Shown here: piece by piece, positions 1 to 9,451 of the stretch
How positions within the stretch are numbered: position 1 is the first letter of the stretch
Layout of the letters: each line of letters starts with the position of its first letter
DNA from: Segatella copri
Lineage (GTDB): Bacteria > Bacteroidota > Bacteroidia > Bacteroidales > Bacteroidaceae
Direction of reading: 5' to 3'
Assembly (NCBI RefSeq): GCF_015074785.1
Contig: NZ_CP042464.1
Span: 2,663,001 to 2,727,000 of the forward strand
DNA length: 64,000 bases
Made by a program: the position numbers and the translations under genes
Notes under the pieces: model-generated
What the model was told of the DNA's origin: nothing
What the model saw: only the letters and a program-made list of their open reading frames with translations
Database searches by the model: none

Positions 1-449
1 ACATCGACCGACATCTCGTAAGGATTGATGGTCATACCCGTGCCACTCTCGGCACCTTCCTGACTGGTAAACACTTCACCCATATTGAAATAGCGGAGCG
101 ATGCTGATACGGCGCTGTAATCGCCAATGCGGTAATAGCCAGAGAGATAGGCAAGATTCATATCATTGACCAGCGAGCGCAGCCAAGGAGTGAAGCTGAG
201 CGACACACCAGCACGCGAAATGGTGAAAGGATATTTTGCCGGATTCCAGTACTGGGAATTGACATCAGGGTCGGTAGCCGCACCGACATCTCCCAAACCG
301 CCACCACGGGCATCAGGAGCTATGGTTTGTGAAATGACTGCATAGTTCACAGGATTGAAGAGATCTTTCTTATCCTGCGCCTTCACTTCTGATGCCATCA
401 GAGCGAGACATCCCAAGACGAATATCTTATAGATTCTTTTCATTGCCAT
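1..449 (-). CDS. porV: Type IX secretion outer membrane protein PorV (5' part only)
   Basis: PorV (LptO) is the outer membrane beta-barrel that shuttles type IX secretion substrates and anchors the PorU sortase. About 149 N-terminal residues are in the window; the rest lies beyond base 1. The translation has a signal peptide ending at VKAQ, followed by the PorV-typical segment DARGGGLGDVGAATDPDVNS and QYWNPAKYPF. Two in-frame starts exist, at 449 and 443 (Met-Ala-Met); I chose the longer one, but 443 is equally possible. It lies 13 nt downstream of the porU stop, so the two are probably co-transcribed, which is the usual porU-porV order in Bacteroidetes. Confidence 0.9.
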   Translation of the reverse strand, partial: MAMKRIYKIFVLGCLALMASEVKAQDKKDLFNPVNYAVISQTIAPDARGGGLGDVGAATDPDVNSQYWNPAKYPFTISRAGVSLSFTPWLRSLVNDMNLAYLSGYYRIGDYSAVSASLRYFNMGEVFTSQEGAESGTGMTINPYEMSVD

Positions 450-462
450 TGTAAATATATTT

Positions 463-3400
463 TTATTTAATAATGATGAGTTTCTTGACTTTAGAGGTAT
501 AGCTGCTGCCATCGCTCGCCACCTTGACGCGATAGAGATATACGCCGGTGCCCAGAGGAGTGCCGCTATCGGAGGTGAGGTCCCAGCTTACGGTATAGCT
601 GCCCGAGGTAGGTACACCGCTTTCGGAATGGCGCCAGTGCTGTCTGCCCGATGAATCGAACACTTCTACCACCACGTCCATATCGCTCTCTGTGCGGTCG
701 TGACTGATGATGAAGGTGGTGGAGGTCTTAGCCGGATTGGCGGTTACGCCCACATCGAAGAGCGCCGGACTCAGTGCCTTCACCACATTGAAACGGAGCT
801 TCACCGTAGAACTGTTGTTCTGGATATCCCAGGCTCGGAAGGTGAGTTCGTGCTTGCCCGGTTCCAGTTGCGGTATGCTGTAATAGGTGGAACCGCTGGT
901 ATAGGTTCCGAAATCGTAGGTGAAATTGCTGTTCAGCACGTAGGTCTTCGACATGTCGCCATCTATCACCAGCTGCAGGTCGTGGCCGATACCGCTTCCG
1001 GCAGCATTGATTCCGTCCTTATCGGTTATCTTTGCCACAAAAAACGGAGTGGTGTTGACTTTGCCGCCATCTACGAAGGAAGGCGAATTGAGATAGCAGT
1101 AGATGGAAGGACCGATGGAATCGTTCTTCTGCTCCTCGCTCTCGCCTACCGTAAACTGCTCGCTGGAGCCGTGGGCGGAGAGGGTCTTGGCGGTATTCAC
1201 CGCATAGAGGTTGACCAGACCGCTCTGGTTGGAATAATTGATATCCAGCGGAACGGCAAAGGAGAAGGCAAACTTGCCGCCTCTTACGCTATCGGTGCCC
1301 TGATACAGGGTCTTGGTTCTGTCTTTGTATTCGAAAGCCTTCTCGGCGCCATCCTTGCCGGTATCGTTCAGGCGACAGGTAACCGTCTCCTTGGAATCTC
1401 TTACGGTAGCGGTGATGACGCCCCGGAAGTCGTCTGCTCCCTCAATATGACCTGCCATGCGGGCGATAGAGCCTGCCTTGAGCATCGGCAGGGTTGCGGT
1501 TTCGGCAACAGGGATGCCGTTGATGGAATCTACTACTATCTGACGCTTAGGCAGATTGAGCGCAAGAGCCGGGTCGCCCAAGAGGGAATAATTGAGATGG
1601 TTCACCGTGACATCGGAGCCGGAAGTCGGGCCGTTGCCGCTCACCAGATCGTTCTGAGCCAGACGGTGTGCTTCGCCCATCGTGACAGGCTTGCCGTCTA
1701 CCAGACTGAGCACTCTGTAGATGAAGGCGCGGTTGATATACTTGTTATACAGGGAGGAAACGGTACGGGTGGTGCCATAGAAGGCTACTGCGCCGCCTTT
1801 ATCGTTAAGCAGCGCATATTCTCCGATGTTGGCATCGAGCCCGTCGAACGGCATGATATCGCAGGAGGCGGTTACCCAGAGCGGCAGGTTGGTATTGCGG
1901 AAATCGGCAAAATCGTTGAGTTTCAGAACCGATTCGTGCGATATCTGGGTAGGATCGCCATGTCCGGCATAATCCATGATGAGGGCTCCCGCAGCCTGCT
2001 GCTGTTTGATGATTCTCGTTGCCTCGGGATAGGTATTGCCCGAAGAGGAGGTTTCGCGGGTATAGGCATCCCACATCACCTTCTTGACGAGATAGGCGGG
2101 ATAGGTGGTGAGCACATCATTTGCCACCTCATCGGCATCCTGCATGTGGAGGTTGCCGTTTCCGTCATCGCCCATAAACATCAGGGTGTTCTGCCAGGCG
2201 CCTACATTGGCATTCTGAGCATAACTGATGGTCTTGTCTACCAGCACCTTGGCTTCTTCTGCATAGGTTACCGGGAAGCGGCCTACGGCTACATCCTGCA
2301 GTTCACGGCTAGGATACAGTCCGGCTCCCTCGCCGAGCATACCGAACCAACTGTCGCTGACGAAGCAGTTTACGGCGCTGAAGGAGTTTTCACTCTCAAA
2401 GCACAGCAGATAATTGTCTGGATTCAGGATTCTGCAACCGGAGGTAAGCATGCGGTTATCCCATACGCAGTCGCCGAAGAGCAGGAGATATTTCGGCATG
2501 TCAGCCTCGCTCTGCGCCTTATCAGAAAGCATGCGCAGGTAGCGGCGGTAGGCGTTGGCATCGGGGGTACCGCTAGAAAATTCGTTATAGAGTTCATCGG
2601 CAGGCACGATGGTAACGCGCAGTCCGTCGTGCTGTTCATGAAATTCTTTCAGCCGCTGTGCCTGTTTCAGCAGTTTCTGTGAGGTCGGGATGATGATGAC
2701 CATATCGGCTGCTCCATCGGCATGATGATCCTGGTTGGTGATGCCGTAGACATACTGGGCAGCCGGAATCTTTCCACCGGCGGCAAGGTTGGCAGCGGTA
2801 AAGGCACAGCTTCCAGGCTCTGCCCACGTTACGGAGATATAATCGAGGCGGATGGAAGCGCCCGACATGACCTTGATGGAGATGGTATCCTTATCCTGGA
2901 AATCGGAAATGGGATAAGTGGCAACCTTCTCTGTAGCCTTGAGGTAAGCTATATCCTCCGTTGGATTGTCATCTTTGAGAGAAAGGGTGATTTCGCCCAA
3001 AACCTTGCCATTCTTCAGTATCTGAGCCACGCTGTTTGTGGTGGTAGTCAGGGCTACGGAGAGTTTGCCTGCCGCAGAACCGGTGGTATTCGTGATTACC
3101 ACTTTCTTTTCATCGCCCACCTTCAGCTCTTCTGCATCGAAGAGGTTTCTGCCGCCATGATAATAGCTGTAACCATCTGACTCGTAGAGGGAATGGTAAT
3201 CGTATGACTGCGGATAATGGGAAGAGACAAAGGTGGCTGAATCCTGCACCAGAGGCTCTCCATCGGTCTGGGTAATAAAATAGTAGCCGTAATCGGAATA
3301 AGGATTACGGATGCGCTGGAGGGCGGTTTCGGACTTCCAGGAAACCGGACCCTCGGCATAGAAATAATGCTTGCCGCCAACGATGCACTGGGGAACTTCC

Positions 3401-4101
3401 TGCAAATCGTCGGTAGCCTGCAGTTCGCTCGCCAGAAGGGCTTCGTTCTGCAGATTGCCACCATAGCCGTAAATCTTCACCTTGCTGATATCGGAGAAGC
3501 CTGCCTGGCGCACTACCTGATCGGTAAGCTGATGGAAACCGGTTTCGCTGACTCTGATCTTCGCCCATCTGCCTGAGGCTAGGACGGAATGGGAGGCATA
3601 GAGGGAAGAGGCTGAGCGCAAAGCATCAGAAGAAGTGAAGGCTGATACTTTGCCCTTAGCCAACAGAGAACCTCGACTGGAACGCTCGGAGCGCTTCAGA
3701 GGACGGGCATCTACCTGGAGCATGAAGCTGACCAGCAGCTGATGGCGATTATTGCGGAACACGACAGGACTGAAATCTATCTGGAGTACGCCCTGCTTAC
3801 GGCATTCGGTAACCCGCTGCTGGGGTAATACCTGCTCAGGAGGAACTGCACCCGACAGGCGGTTGTAATTGGCGATGTCGGAGGCAGTCATGTCGATATA
3901 CTCGCCATATTTCAGGCTGACGGTATATACGGAGTCACGATATGCACCGGTCAGAGGAATGGAATACACGAAACGGGGCAACACGGAATCTACTCTGACT
4001 TCTGAAGAGGTCAGATTGAAGAATCGCTGTGCCTGAGCAGGAACCACCAGCATGAGCAGACATGCCAGCAGCATGTATTTCCAAACCTTTGTTGTGTTCA
4101 T
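463..4101 (-). CDS. porU: Type IX secretion system sortase PorU
   Basis: PorU is a C25 (gingipain-fold) cysteine peptidase that removes the C-terminal sorting domain of type IX cargo and attaches the cargo to lipopolysaccharide at the cell surface. The 1212-residue protein starts with a signal peptide ending PAQAQ. The catalytic His lies in DYAGHGDP (about residue 711) and the catalytic Cys in TASCDIMPF (about residue 747). The last 80 or so residues form a sorting-domain-like beta sandwich with GVYLYRVKVASDG near the end. Length fits the PorU family. Downstream is porV. The secreted proteins at 8.1-15.8 kb, with tails of the same general type, are possible clients. Confidence 0.93.
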   Translation of the reverse strand: MNTTKVWKYMLLACLLMLVVPAQAQRFFNLTSSEVRVDSVLPRFVYSIPLTGAYRDSVYTVSLKYGEYIDMTASDIANYNRLSGAVPPEQVLPQQRVTECRKQGVLQIDFSPVVFRNNRHQLLVSFMLQVDARPLKRSERSSRGSLLAKGKVSAFTSSDALRSASSLYASHSVLASGRWAKIRVSETGFHQLTDQVVRQAGFSDISKVKIYGYGGNLQNEALLASELQATDDLQEVPQCIVGGKHYFYAEGPVSWKSETALQRIRNPYSDYGYYFITQTDGEPLVQDSATFVSSHYPQSYDYHSLYESDGYSYYHGGRNLFDAEELKVGDEKKVVITNTTGSAAGKLSVALTTTTNSVAQILKNGKVLGEITLSLKDDNPTEDIAYLKATEKVATYPISDFQDKDTISIKVMSGASIRLDYISVTWAEPGSCAFTAANLAAGGKIPAAQYVYGITNQDHHADGAADMVIIIPTSQKLLKQAQRLKEFHEQHDGLRVTIVPADELYNEFSSGTPDANAYRRYLRMLSDKAQSEADMPKYLLLFGDCVWDNRMLTSGCRILNPDNYLLCFESENSFSAVNCFVSDSWFGMLGEGAGLYPSRELQDVAVGRFPVTYAEEAKVLVDKTISYAQNANVGAWQNTLMFMGDDGNGNLHMQDADEVANDVLTTYPAYLVKKVMWDAYTRETSSSGNTYPEATRIIKQQQAAGALIMDYAGHGDPTQISHESVLKLNDFADFRNTNLPLWVTASCDIMPFDGLDANIGEYALLNDKGGAVAFYGTTRTVSSLYNKYINRAFIYRVLSLVDGKPVTMGEAHRLAQNDLVSGNGPTSGSDVTVNHLNYSLLGDPALALNLPKRQIVVDSINGIPVAETATLPMLKAGSIARMAGHIEGADDFRGVITATVRDSKETVTCRLNDTGKDGAEKAFEYKDRTKTLYQGTDSVRGGKFAFSFAVPLDINYSNQSGLVNLYAVNTAKTLSAHGSSEQFTVGESEEQKNDSIGPSIYCYLNSPSFVDGGKVNTTPFFVAKITDKDGINAAGSGIGHDLQLVIDGDMSKTYVLNSNFTYDFGTYTSGSTYYSIPQLEPGKHELTFRAWDIQNNSSTVKLRFNVVKALSPALFDVGVTANPAKTSTTFIISHDRTESDMDVVVEVFDSSGRQHWRHSESGVPTSGSYTVSWDLTSDSGTPLGTGVYLYRVKVASDGSSYTSKVKKLIIIK

Positions 4102-4126
4102 ATCGATATATTACTTGCAATATTGT

Positions 4127-4744
4127 TTATTTACAGTGAAAATCGAGCACCTTCCTGTCTTCGAGATAGCCTACGAGATGGTCGTCGATGTTGACAGGAC
4201 CGCAGCCTGTAGGACATCCGGTATAGAGCAGGTCGCCCGTCTTGAGCGTGAAGTACTGGCTGATATAGGAGATGATTTCATCTACCTTGTAGAGCATATC
4301 GCTCGTGCAGCCTTCCTGTACGGTCTTGTCATTGAGGTCGAGGCGGAAGTGCAGTGCCTGGATATCACGGAACTTCTGGATGTCGACCCATTCGCCGATA
4401 ACGGCAGAACCGTCGAATCCCTTGGCGAGTTCCCAAGGCTGACCAGCCTCACGCAGCTTCTTCTGCATCTCGCGTGCCGTAAAGTCGATACCTACGGTTA
4501 CCGCATCGTAATAGCGGTGGGCAAAACGCTGCGGAATGGTCTTTCCCAACTTGGAAATTCTGACCACCACTTCGGTTTCATACTCTATTCTTCCCAGATG
4601 ATCAGGGATGAAGAAAGGCTTGCCGTTATTGAGCAAAGCAGAATCTGCCTTGGTGAAAATGACAGGACGCTCTGGTTTAGATAACGTGCCATGCAGCGAT
4701 TTATTGTGTTCGGTATAGTTCATACCGATGGCAAATATCTTCAT
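4127..4744 (-). CDS. Fumarylacetoacetate hydrolase family protein
   Basis: This 205-residue protein belongs to the fumarylacetoacetase C-terminal-domain family, which hydrolyses or decarboxylates acylpyruvate-type substrates using a divalent metal. Family features visible are FAIGMNYTEHNKS at the N terminus, the metal-binding glutamates in IEYETEVVV, the GIDFTAREMQ segment, KGFDGSAVIGEWV, and TGDLLYTGCPTGCGPV near the C terminus. The short single-domain length matches acylpyruvase-like members such as YcgM. The substrate cannot be told from sequence. It sits between the tsf terminator and porU, 25 nt upstream of porU, and may share a transcript with porU-porV; I see no functional link. Confidence 0.85.
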   Translation of the reverse strand: MKIFAIGMNYTEHNKSLHGTLSKPERPVIFTKADSALLNNGKPFFIPDHLGRIEYETEVVVRISKLGKTIPQRFAHRYYDAVTVGIDFTAREMQKKLREAGQPWELAKGFDGSAVIGEWVDIQKFRDIQALHFRLDLNDKTVQEGCTSDMLYKVDEIISYISQYFTLKTGDLLYTGCPTGCGPVNIDDHLVGYLEDRKVLDFHCK

Positions 4745-4773
4745 AACATCAAATTTTGATATAAAAAAGAAAT

Positions 4774-4813
4774 GGGAGTTAGAAGCAAAGCGAGGCTTAA
4801 CTTCATAACTCCC
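4774..4813 (-). terminator. Terminator after tsf
   Basis: The arms GGGAGTTA (4774-4781) and TAACTCCC (4806-4813) are exact complements. On the minus strand the hairpin is followed shortly by a T-rich stretch. It lies downstream of the tsf stop and upstream of the FAH-family gene, so it probably ends the ribosomal transcript. Confidence 0.6.
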
Positions 4814-4864
4814 GGTATTCTAATTTAACTATAAGTCAAATTAACGCTTGCTTTTGAGTAATGA

Positions 4865-5860
4865 TTACTCAGCAGCAAGAGTAAAGCGCTGGTAAGCAAC
4901 GATCTTGAGATCCTTGCTCTGAGAAGCGAGGTACTGAGCAACAGTCTGCTTGTCACCGTCACCGAACTGGAACTCCTGGTCAACGAGGCAGTTCTCCTTG
5001 AAGAACTTAGCCAGACGACCATTAGCAATGTTCTGGATCATAGTAGGGTTCAAAGTAGCAGCCTTCTCCTCACCAACAGTCTTCTTGATGTTGCGAGCCT
5101 CTTCAGCCTGCTCAGGTGTCAACCAACCCTTCTTAGTGTTGCTCTCGATGTGCTCCTCAGAGTCAACGTGAGCTGGGTTGATGCCAGCCTTCTTCAAAGC
5201 TGCGTTAACAGCCTTCTCTACGAGCTCTTCCTTAGTCTTGGCAACAGCAACCTCGAGCTCAGTCTTCTTAGTCTCCTCAGAAACTGAAGACTCGTCGAGA
5301 GCTACAGGGCGCATAGCAGCAACCTGCATAGCTACCTTGTGACCAGCCTCCTCGTTGTTCTCGTTGAGCTGAACCATAGTACACAAAGTGTGCTTGTTCA
5401 TGTGGTCGTAAACCTCGATGTTGTCACCCTCGAGAACACAGTAGCCGTCGAGCTCCATCTTCTCGCCAGTGATACCAGAGCGCTGTGTAACAGCAGCCTG
5501 AGCATCAGCATCGCCAACCTTCAAAGTCTTCACCTCGTCGAGAGTGTGAGCCTTGGCAGCGATAGCAGCGTCGAGGATGTCAGATGTCAACTTGATGAAG
5601 TCAGCACCATTAGCTACGAAGTCAGTCTCGCACTTGAGAGCGATGATAGCAGCGAAATCGTTAACCTTCTTAACGAGAACGCAACCGTTAGAAGTCTCAC
5701 GGTCAGAACGCTTAGCAGCGATAGCGAGACCACGCTCACGGAGCAACTCCTTTGCCTTATCGAAATCACCTTCAGCCTCTGTGAGTGCCTTCTTAACGTC
5801 AGCAAGACCAGCACCAGTCATAGCGCGAAGTTTCTTGATATCTTCAATTGAAACAGCCAT
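4865..5860 (-). CDS. tsf: Translation elongation factor Ts
   Basis: EF-Ts exchanges GDP for GTP on EF-Tu in the cytoplasm. The 331-residue protein starts MAVSIEDIKKLRAMTGAGL, the canonical UBA-like N terminus, and continues with VKKALTEAEGDFDKAKELL. The core domain has the family motif CETDFVA (in ALKCETDFVANG). The length is typical for Bacteroidetes EF-Ts, which are longer than the E. coli protein by an insertion in the core. It follows rpsB in the usual order, separated by about 108 nt that contain a hairpin. Confidence 0.98.
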   Translation of the reverse strand: MAVSIEDIKKLRAMTGAGLADVKKALTEAEGDFDKAKELLRERGLAIAAKRSDRETSNGCVLVKKVNDFAAIIALKCETDFVANGADFIKLTSDILDAAIAAKAHTLDEVKTLKVGDADAQAAVTQRSGITGEKMELDGYCVLEGDNIEVYDHMNKHTLCTMVQLNENNEEAGHKVAMQVAAMRPVALDESSVSEETKKTELEVAVAKTKEELVEKAVNAALKKAGINPAHVDSEEHIESNTKKGWLTPEQAEEARNIKKTVGEEKAATLNPTMIQNIANGRLAKFFKENCLVDQEFQFGDGDKQTVAQYLASQSKDLKIVAYQRFTLAAE

Positions 5861-5910
5861 AATAATATTTTTATATTAAAAAGTTAATAATAATCTTTGC
5901 TTAAAAGCTA

Positions 5911-5949
5911 CTAAAGCCATCGAATCATAAACAGAATCAATGGCTTCAG
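5911..5949 (-). other. Hairpin between rpsB and tsf
   Basis: Arms CTAAAGCCAT (5911-5920) and ATGGCTTCAG (5940-5949) pair almost fully, and the inner bases extend the stem. There is no T tract directly after it on the minus strand, so an attenuator or processing site fits better than a full terminator. Confidence 0.45.
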
Positions 5950-5968
5950 TATATATTTCTTTGCCTAA

Positions 5969-6739
5969 TTACTCAGCCTCGTCCTTGCGGGCAGCCTTCT
6001 TCTTAGGCTGGTCCTTCTGCTCAGCAGCAGCCTTGTCGTCAGCCTTCTCAGCCTTGCGCTCCTCAAGAGCCTCAGCGATAGCACCGCAAACTGCAGTAAG
6101 GATAGCATCTACAGAATCCTTAGCATCGTCGTTAGCTGGGATAACGTAATCAACATTCTTAGGATCAGAGTTGGTATCTACGATACCGAACACTGGAATA
6201 CCAAGACGGTTAGCCTCCTTAACAGCGATGTGCTCCTTCATTACGTCAACAACGAAGAGGGCTACTGGGAGACGGGCCATATCTGCGATAGAACCGAGGT
6301 TCTTCTCCAACTTAGCACGCTGGCGGCTTACCTGAAGCAACTCGCGCTTAGAGAGGTTAGAGAATGTACCATCGTTCAAGAGACGATCGATGTTTGTCAT
6401 TTTCTTAACTGCCTTACGGATTGTAGGGAAGTTGGTGAGCATACCACCAGCCCAACGCTCGTTTACGTATGGCATATTGATAGAAGCTGCCTTCTCAGCA
6501 ACTACGTCCTTAGCTTGTTTTTTAGTAGCGACAAACAGGATCTTTCTACCTGTCTTGGCAATTGTCTTGAGAGCCTCAGCAGCCTCGTCGATCTTAGCGA
6601 CAGTCTTGTTGAGGTCGATAATATGAATACCGTTACGCTCCATGAAGATGTAAGGAGCCATTGCTGGATTCCACTTGCGACGGAGGTGTCCGAAGTGGCA
6701 ACCTGCCTGAAGTAACTGGTCAAAATTTGTTCTTGACAT
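5969..6739 (-). CDS. rpsB: Small ribosomal subunit protein uS2
   Basis: S2 of the 30S subunit. The 256-residue protein begins MSRTNFDQLLQAGCHFGHLRRKWNP and contains the family signatures GIHIIDLNKT, ERWAGGMLTNF and VDTNSDP. The C terminus is a charged, alanine/lysine-rich tail of about 30 residues (from roughly residue 226), a low-complexity extension that I would expect to be disordered. It is transcribed with rplM, rpsI and tsf. Confidence 0.98.
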   Translation of the reverse strand: MSRTNFDQLLQAGCHFGHLRRKWNPAMAPYIFMERNGIHIIDLNKTVAKIDEAAEALKTIAKTGRKILFVATKKQAKDVVAEKAASINMPYVNERWAGGMLTNFPTIRKAVKKMTNIDRLLNDGTFSNLSKRELLQVSRQRAKLEKNLGSIADMARLPVALFVVDVMKEHIAVKEANRLGIPVFGIVDTNSDPKNVDYVIPANDDAKDSVDAILTAVCGAIAEALEERKAEKADDKAAAEQKDQPKKKAARKDEAE

Positions 6740-6897
6740 TGTTTTTTCTTTTTTAATTGTGTTTACTTTCTTTTTGAATCTAATGTTAGATCAGTCGATG
6801 AGTAGTCCCCGATTAATGGAATCTCACCGATTTAGATACTAAACTTTTTAGCTCAGCTATATATAATCTGTATATATATAATAAAATATGTATAAGA

Positions 6898-7284
6898 TTA
6901 ACGCTTGCTGAACTGGAAGCGACGACGAGCCTTTGGCTGACCTGGCTTCTTACGCTCAACAGCACGTGAGTCACGTGTCATGAAGCCTGCATCCTTCAAA
7001 GCCTTCTTATCGTTAGCGTCGATCTTAACGAGTGCGCGAGCGATAGCGAGGCGGAGAGCCTGGCTCTGACCGGTGAAACCACCACCGTCGAGGTTTGCCT
7101 TAATATCATACTTACCCTCAGCTTCGAGCAACTGCAATGGCTGCTTTACTACATAGCGAAGGATTGCTGATGGGAAATATGTCTCAATATCTTTCTTGTT
7201 GATTGTGATCTTACCGGTACCCTCTGTGAGGTATACACGAGCTACAGCGCTCTTACGGCGACCAATTGCATTAATTACTTCCAT
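6898..7284 (-). CDS. rpsI: Small ribosomal subunit protein uS9
   Basis: S9 of the 30S subunit, 128 residues. It carries the N-terminal AIGRRKSAVARVYL motif, the central GGGFTGQSQALRLAIARAL signature, and the conserved basic tail ending RRRFQFSKR, which reaches the P-site tRNA in known ribosome structures. It follows rplM by 10 nt, the standard L13-S9 pair. The 158-nt gap to rpsB holds a short palindrome-rich AT stretch (TATATATA runs near 6860-6890) but no gene. Confidence 0.98.
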   Translation of the reverse strand: MEVINAIGRRKSAVARVYLTEGTGKITINKKDIETYFPSAILRYVVKQPLQLLEAEGKYDIKANLDGGGFTGQSQALRLAIARALVKIDANDKKALKDAGFMTRDSRAVERKKPGQPKARRRFQFSKR

Positions 7285-7294
7285 TCTACCTTAA

Positions 7295-7756
7295 TTATTT
7301 ATACTGGTTAATATCAATAGCCTTTGGCTGCTGTGCCTCGTGCTTGTGCTCTGTGCCATCGTAAATGAAGAGGTTGTCCATCAAAGAACGACCGAGAGGG
7401 CCCTTTGGCAACATACCCTTGATAGCGTGACGGAGGATCTTGTCCATTCCATCAGGACGCTTGCGCAACTCTGCTGGAGTGTTGAAGCGCTGACCACCTG
7501 GATAACCAGTGTAACGAGTGTAAACCTTATCTGTTTCCTTCTTACCTGTGAAAACTACCTTAGCGGCATTGATAATGATTACGTTGTCACCACAATCTAC
7601 GTGTGGAGTGAAAGTTGGCTTGTACTTTCCGCGGAGCAATTTAGCAACCTTAGAGCAGAGGCGACCTACAACCTGGTCGGTAGCGTCGATTACGACCCAC
7701 TCTTTCTTAGCTGTTTCCTTGTTTACGGAAATAGTCTTGTAACTTAATGTGTCCAT
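7295..7756 (-). CDS. rplM: Large ribosomal subunit protein uL13
   Basis: L13 of the 50S subunit, 153 residues. Recognisable segments are WVVIDATDQVVGRL near the N terminus, GDNVIIINA, KVYTRYTGYPGG and AIKGMLPKGPLGR. It is the first gene of the rplM-rpsI-rpsB-tsf cluster and is preceded by a leader of roughly 150 nt with its own promoter. Confidence 0.98.
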   Translation of the reverse strand: MDTLSYKTISVNKETAKKEWVVIDATDQVVGRLCSKVAKLLRGKYKPTFTPHVDCGDNVIIINAAKVVFTGKKETDKVYTRYTGYPGGQRFNTPAELRKRPDGMDKILRHAIKGMLPKGPLGRSLMDNLFIYDGTEHKHEAQQPKAIDINQYK

Positions 7757-7919
7757 TTTAAAATTTAAATTTACTACTAAAAAACGTTTTTAATCTTTTT
7801 TACTCACTATTCAGACAGGTGATTCACTAACCACATACCCCGGCCACAGGGCATGCTATTAACACACCATATCTTGGGGACTCTAAGCGTATCCCCGAAA
7901 TAATCGGACTGCAAAATTA
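7757..7919 (-). promoter_or_regulatory. Promoter and structured leader of rplM operon
   Basis: On the minus strand a -7 box TAATTTTG lies at 7912-7919, giving a 5' leader of about 150 nt before the rplM ATG. The leader can form at least two stems: GGGGA/TCCCC around 7876-7896 and CATGCCC with GGGGTATG around 7836-7857. Ribosomal operons are often autoregulated by their product binding such leaders; that this one works so is inference. Confidence 0.5.
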
Positions 7920-8021
7920 CACATTTTTATTTGATTATGTGTAGGTTACGAGTTTTAACCCCAAACTTTTATGAATATTTAACTTAGTTTGCGCTTTTCT
8001 GCTCAGGATAAGCAAAAAAAA

Positions 8022-8047
8022 CTCCTTCAGCGCAAAGACTGAAGGAG
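8022..8047 (-). terminator. Terminator of the SusCD/M6 protease operon
   Basis: Perfect 9-bp stem (CTCCTTCAG at 8022-8030 and CTGAAGGAG at 8039-8047), followed on the minus strand by an eight-T tract (8014-8021). It is 56 nt past the stop of the last operon gene, a textbook intrinsic terminator. The stretch from here to the rplM promoter (about 100 bp) holds nothing else I can recognise. Confidence 0.85.
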
Positions 8048-8102
8048 CCGGAATGAAGTCTATTTAAAGCCCTACTTCGTGGGCTCAAGAGAGATATATA
8101 AC

Positions 8103-9416
8103 TTACTTTAAAATCACCTTCTTGCCATTGATGATGACAAGACCCTTGGCAGACTTGCTTACGCGCTTGCCGTCGATAGAGTAAACCTTGCCAGCCTTAA
8201 CAGCCTCGCTGACAGTGATGCCGCTGATGCCGGTTGCAACCTTCTCAGCCTCTTTAGCCTCATCTACAATCTTCTGACCCTCAGCCAGAATAGCGTCAAT
8301 TCTAGCCAACATCGCGTTGAACTGCTCCTGAGTCAAGTCTTCCTGATAAAGCTTCATGAACATCTGGCTCATCTCTACATTGAGGTCATCCAGCTTGGTT
8401 AAGTACTCATCCTTTACTGTTGGACACTCTGAGTCAAGGGTAGAGATGTATTCATCCATCTTCTGAGAAGCTGGATAATACTTTGCGTTAAACTGAGCCA
8501 TCCACTCATCCTTCTGTGCCTGAGCATACAAGTCGGAGATATTCACCTTGAAATAACCAAAGCTCTCTACAAAACCATCAATCTTGCTTTCTGTATAAGG
8601 AGCCGTAGGATCGGCTGGTGCCTGAGCAAACTCAGCAGCAAGGTTCTTCCAATACTCTGCTGATTCATTTACCGCAGAAAGGTCATACTCAGGGAAATCC
8701 TTCTTTATCTTTGCTATTTCTGCATCCAATGAAGCGAGCGTTGCTGTGATGTCTTCCACCAAAGTGCTGGCTTTCTTTGATGCAGCCAAGAGGGCATCGG
8801 CCTTTTTGCTGATAGCATCAAACTGGTCACACATCTTCTTAGCCTGCTCTGCAGACTCGATATGACTATCCATCATGAAAGGCATATAAACCTGCACCAT
8901 GTCAGCATCCAGTTCATCGAAAGCTGGTGCATAATAATTCTGCACGTTCTCAGGAACCTGTCCCAGACACTCAGACTTATGCATAGCAGCATTCTGATAG
9001 TGGGTATTCACCTGGAAAGAATAAACCTCCTGCTCTGCATTCTTCACTGCATCCTTGATACCTTCTGCTATCTCTTTTACAGAAGCCAGATAGCTATCAA
9101 CCTCTGCTGCAGTAAGCGTCTTTGCGTCGTACTTCGCCTTCACCTCTGCTGCCATTTCCTCAAGACTCGACTTGTTATAGTTCAACGAGTTCTTGGTATC
9201 TTCTGCGTCAGCATACTTCTCGTTGATGTCATTCAACATACCGTCAATGTTCTGCTGCAAATCAGCAATAGATTTCTGCAAAGCAGCATATTCTTCTGCT
9301 GTTGCAAGAGTCTGACCCTCTTCTGCTGCAGCCGCAAAAGGCTGAGCTGCTGATACTGAAACCGCTGGAGCTGCGCTCAACATGAGCATAGCTGCAAAAA
9401 GTAATTGTTTCTTCAT
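8103..9416 (-). CDS. Secreted coiled-coil protein with short C-terminal sorting-like tail
   Basis: I do not recognise the central family. The 437-residue protein has a signal peptide (cleavage near SVSAAQP), then a long, highly charged, mostly helical region with heptad-like spacing (about residues 35-380). Its tail has GISGITVSEAV, VYSIDGKRVSKSAKG and a final KKVILK. The tail matches the short sorting-type ends common on secreted Prevotella proteins and resembles the tails of the two preceding operon genes, so it may go out through the PorU/PorV system. It is the last gene of the operon, 35 nt after the protease gene and just ahead of the terminator. No catalytic motif is visible. Confidence 0.7.
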   Translation of the reverse strand: MKKQLLFAAMLMLSAAPAVSVSAAQPFAAAAEEGQTLATAEEYAALQKSIADLQQNIDGMLNDINEKYADAEDTKNSLNYNKSSLEEMAAEVKAKYDAKTLTAAEVDSYLASVKEIAEGIKDAVKNAEQEVYSFQVNTHYQNAAMHKSECLGQVPENVQNYYAPAFDELDADMVQVYMPFMMDSHIESAEQAKKMCDQFDAISKKADALLAASKKASTLVEDITATLASLDAEIAKIKKDFPEYDLSAVNESAEYWKNLAAEFAQAPADPTAPYTESKIDGFVESFGYFKVNISDLYAQAQKDEWMAQFNAKYYPASQKMDEYISTLDSECPTVKDEYLTKLDDLNVEMSQMFMKLYQEDLTQEQFNAMLARIDAILAEGQKIVDEAKEAEKVATGISGITVSEAVKAGKVYSIDGKRVSKSAKGLVIINGKKVILK

Positions 9417-9451
9417 ACTTACACTTTTTAAAAAATTAATACTAATATTTA

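Noticed and set aside
700..2682. A 660-codon open frame on the plus strand inside porU
   Set aside because: It is the antisense shadow of a well-supported gene, with no recognisable domain. The same holds for the long plus-strand frames at 34189-36267 (GH2), 57478-58467 (GH127) and 60401-61540 (GH97).
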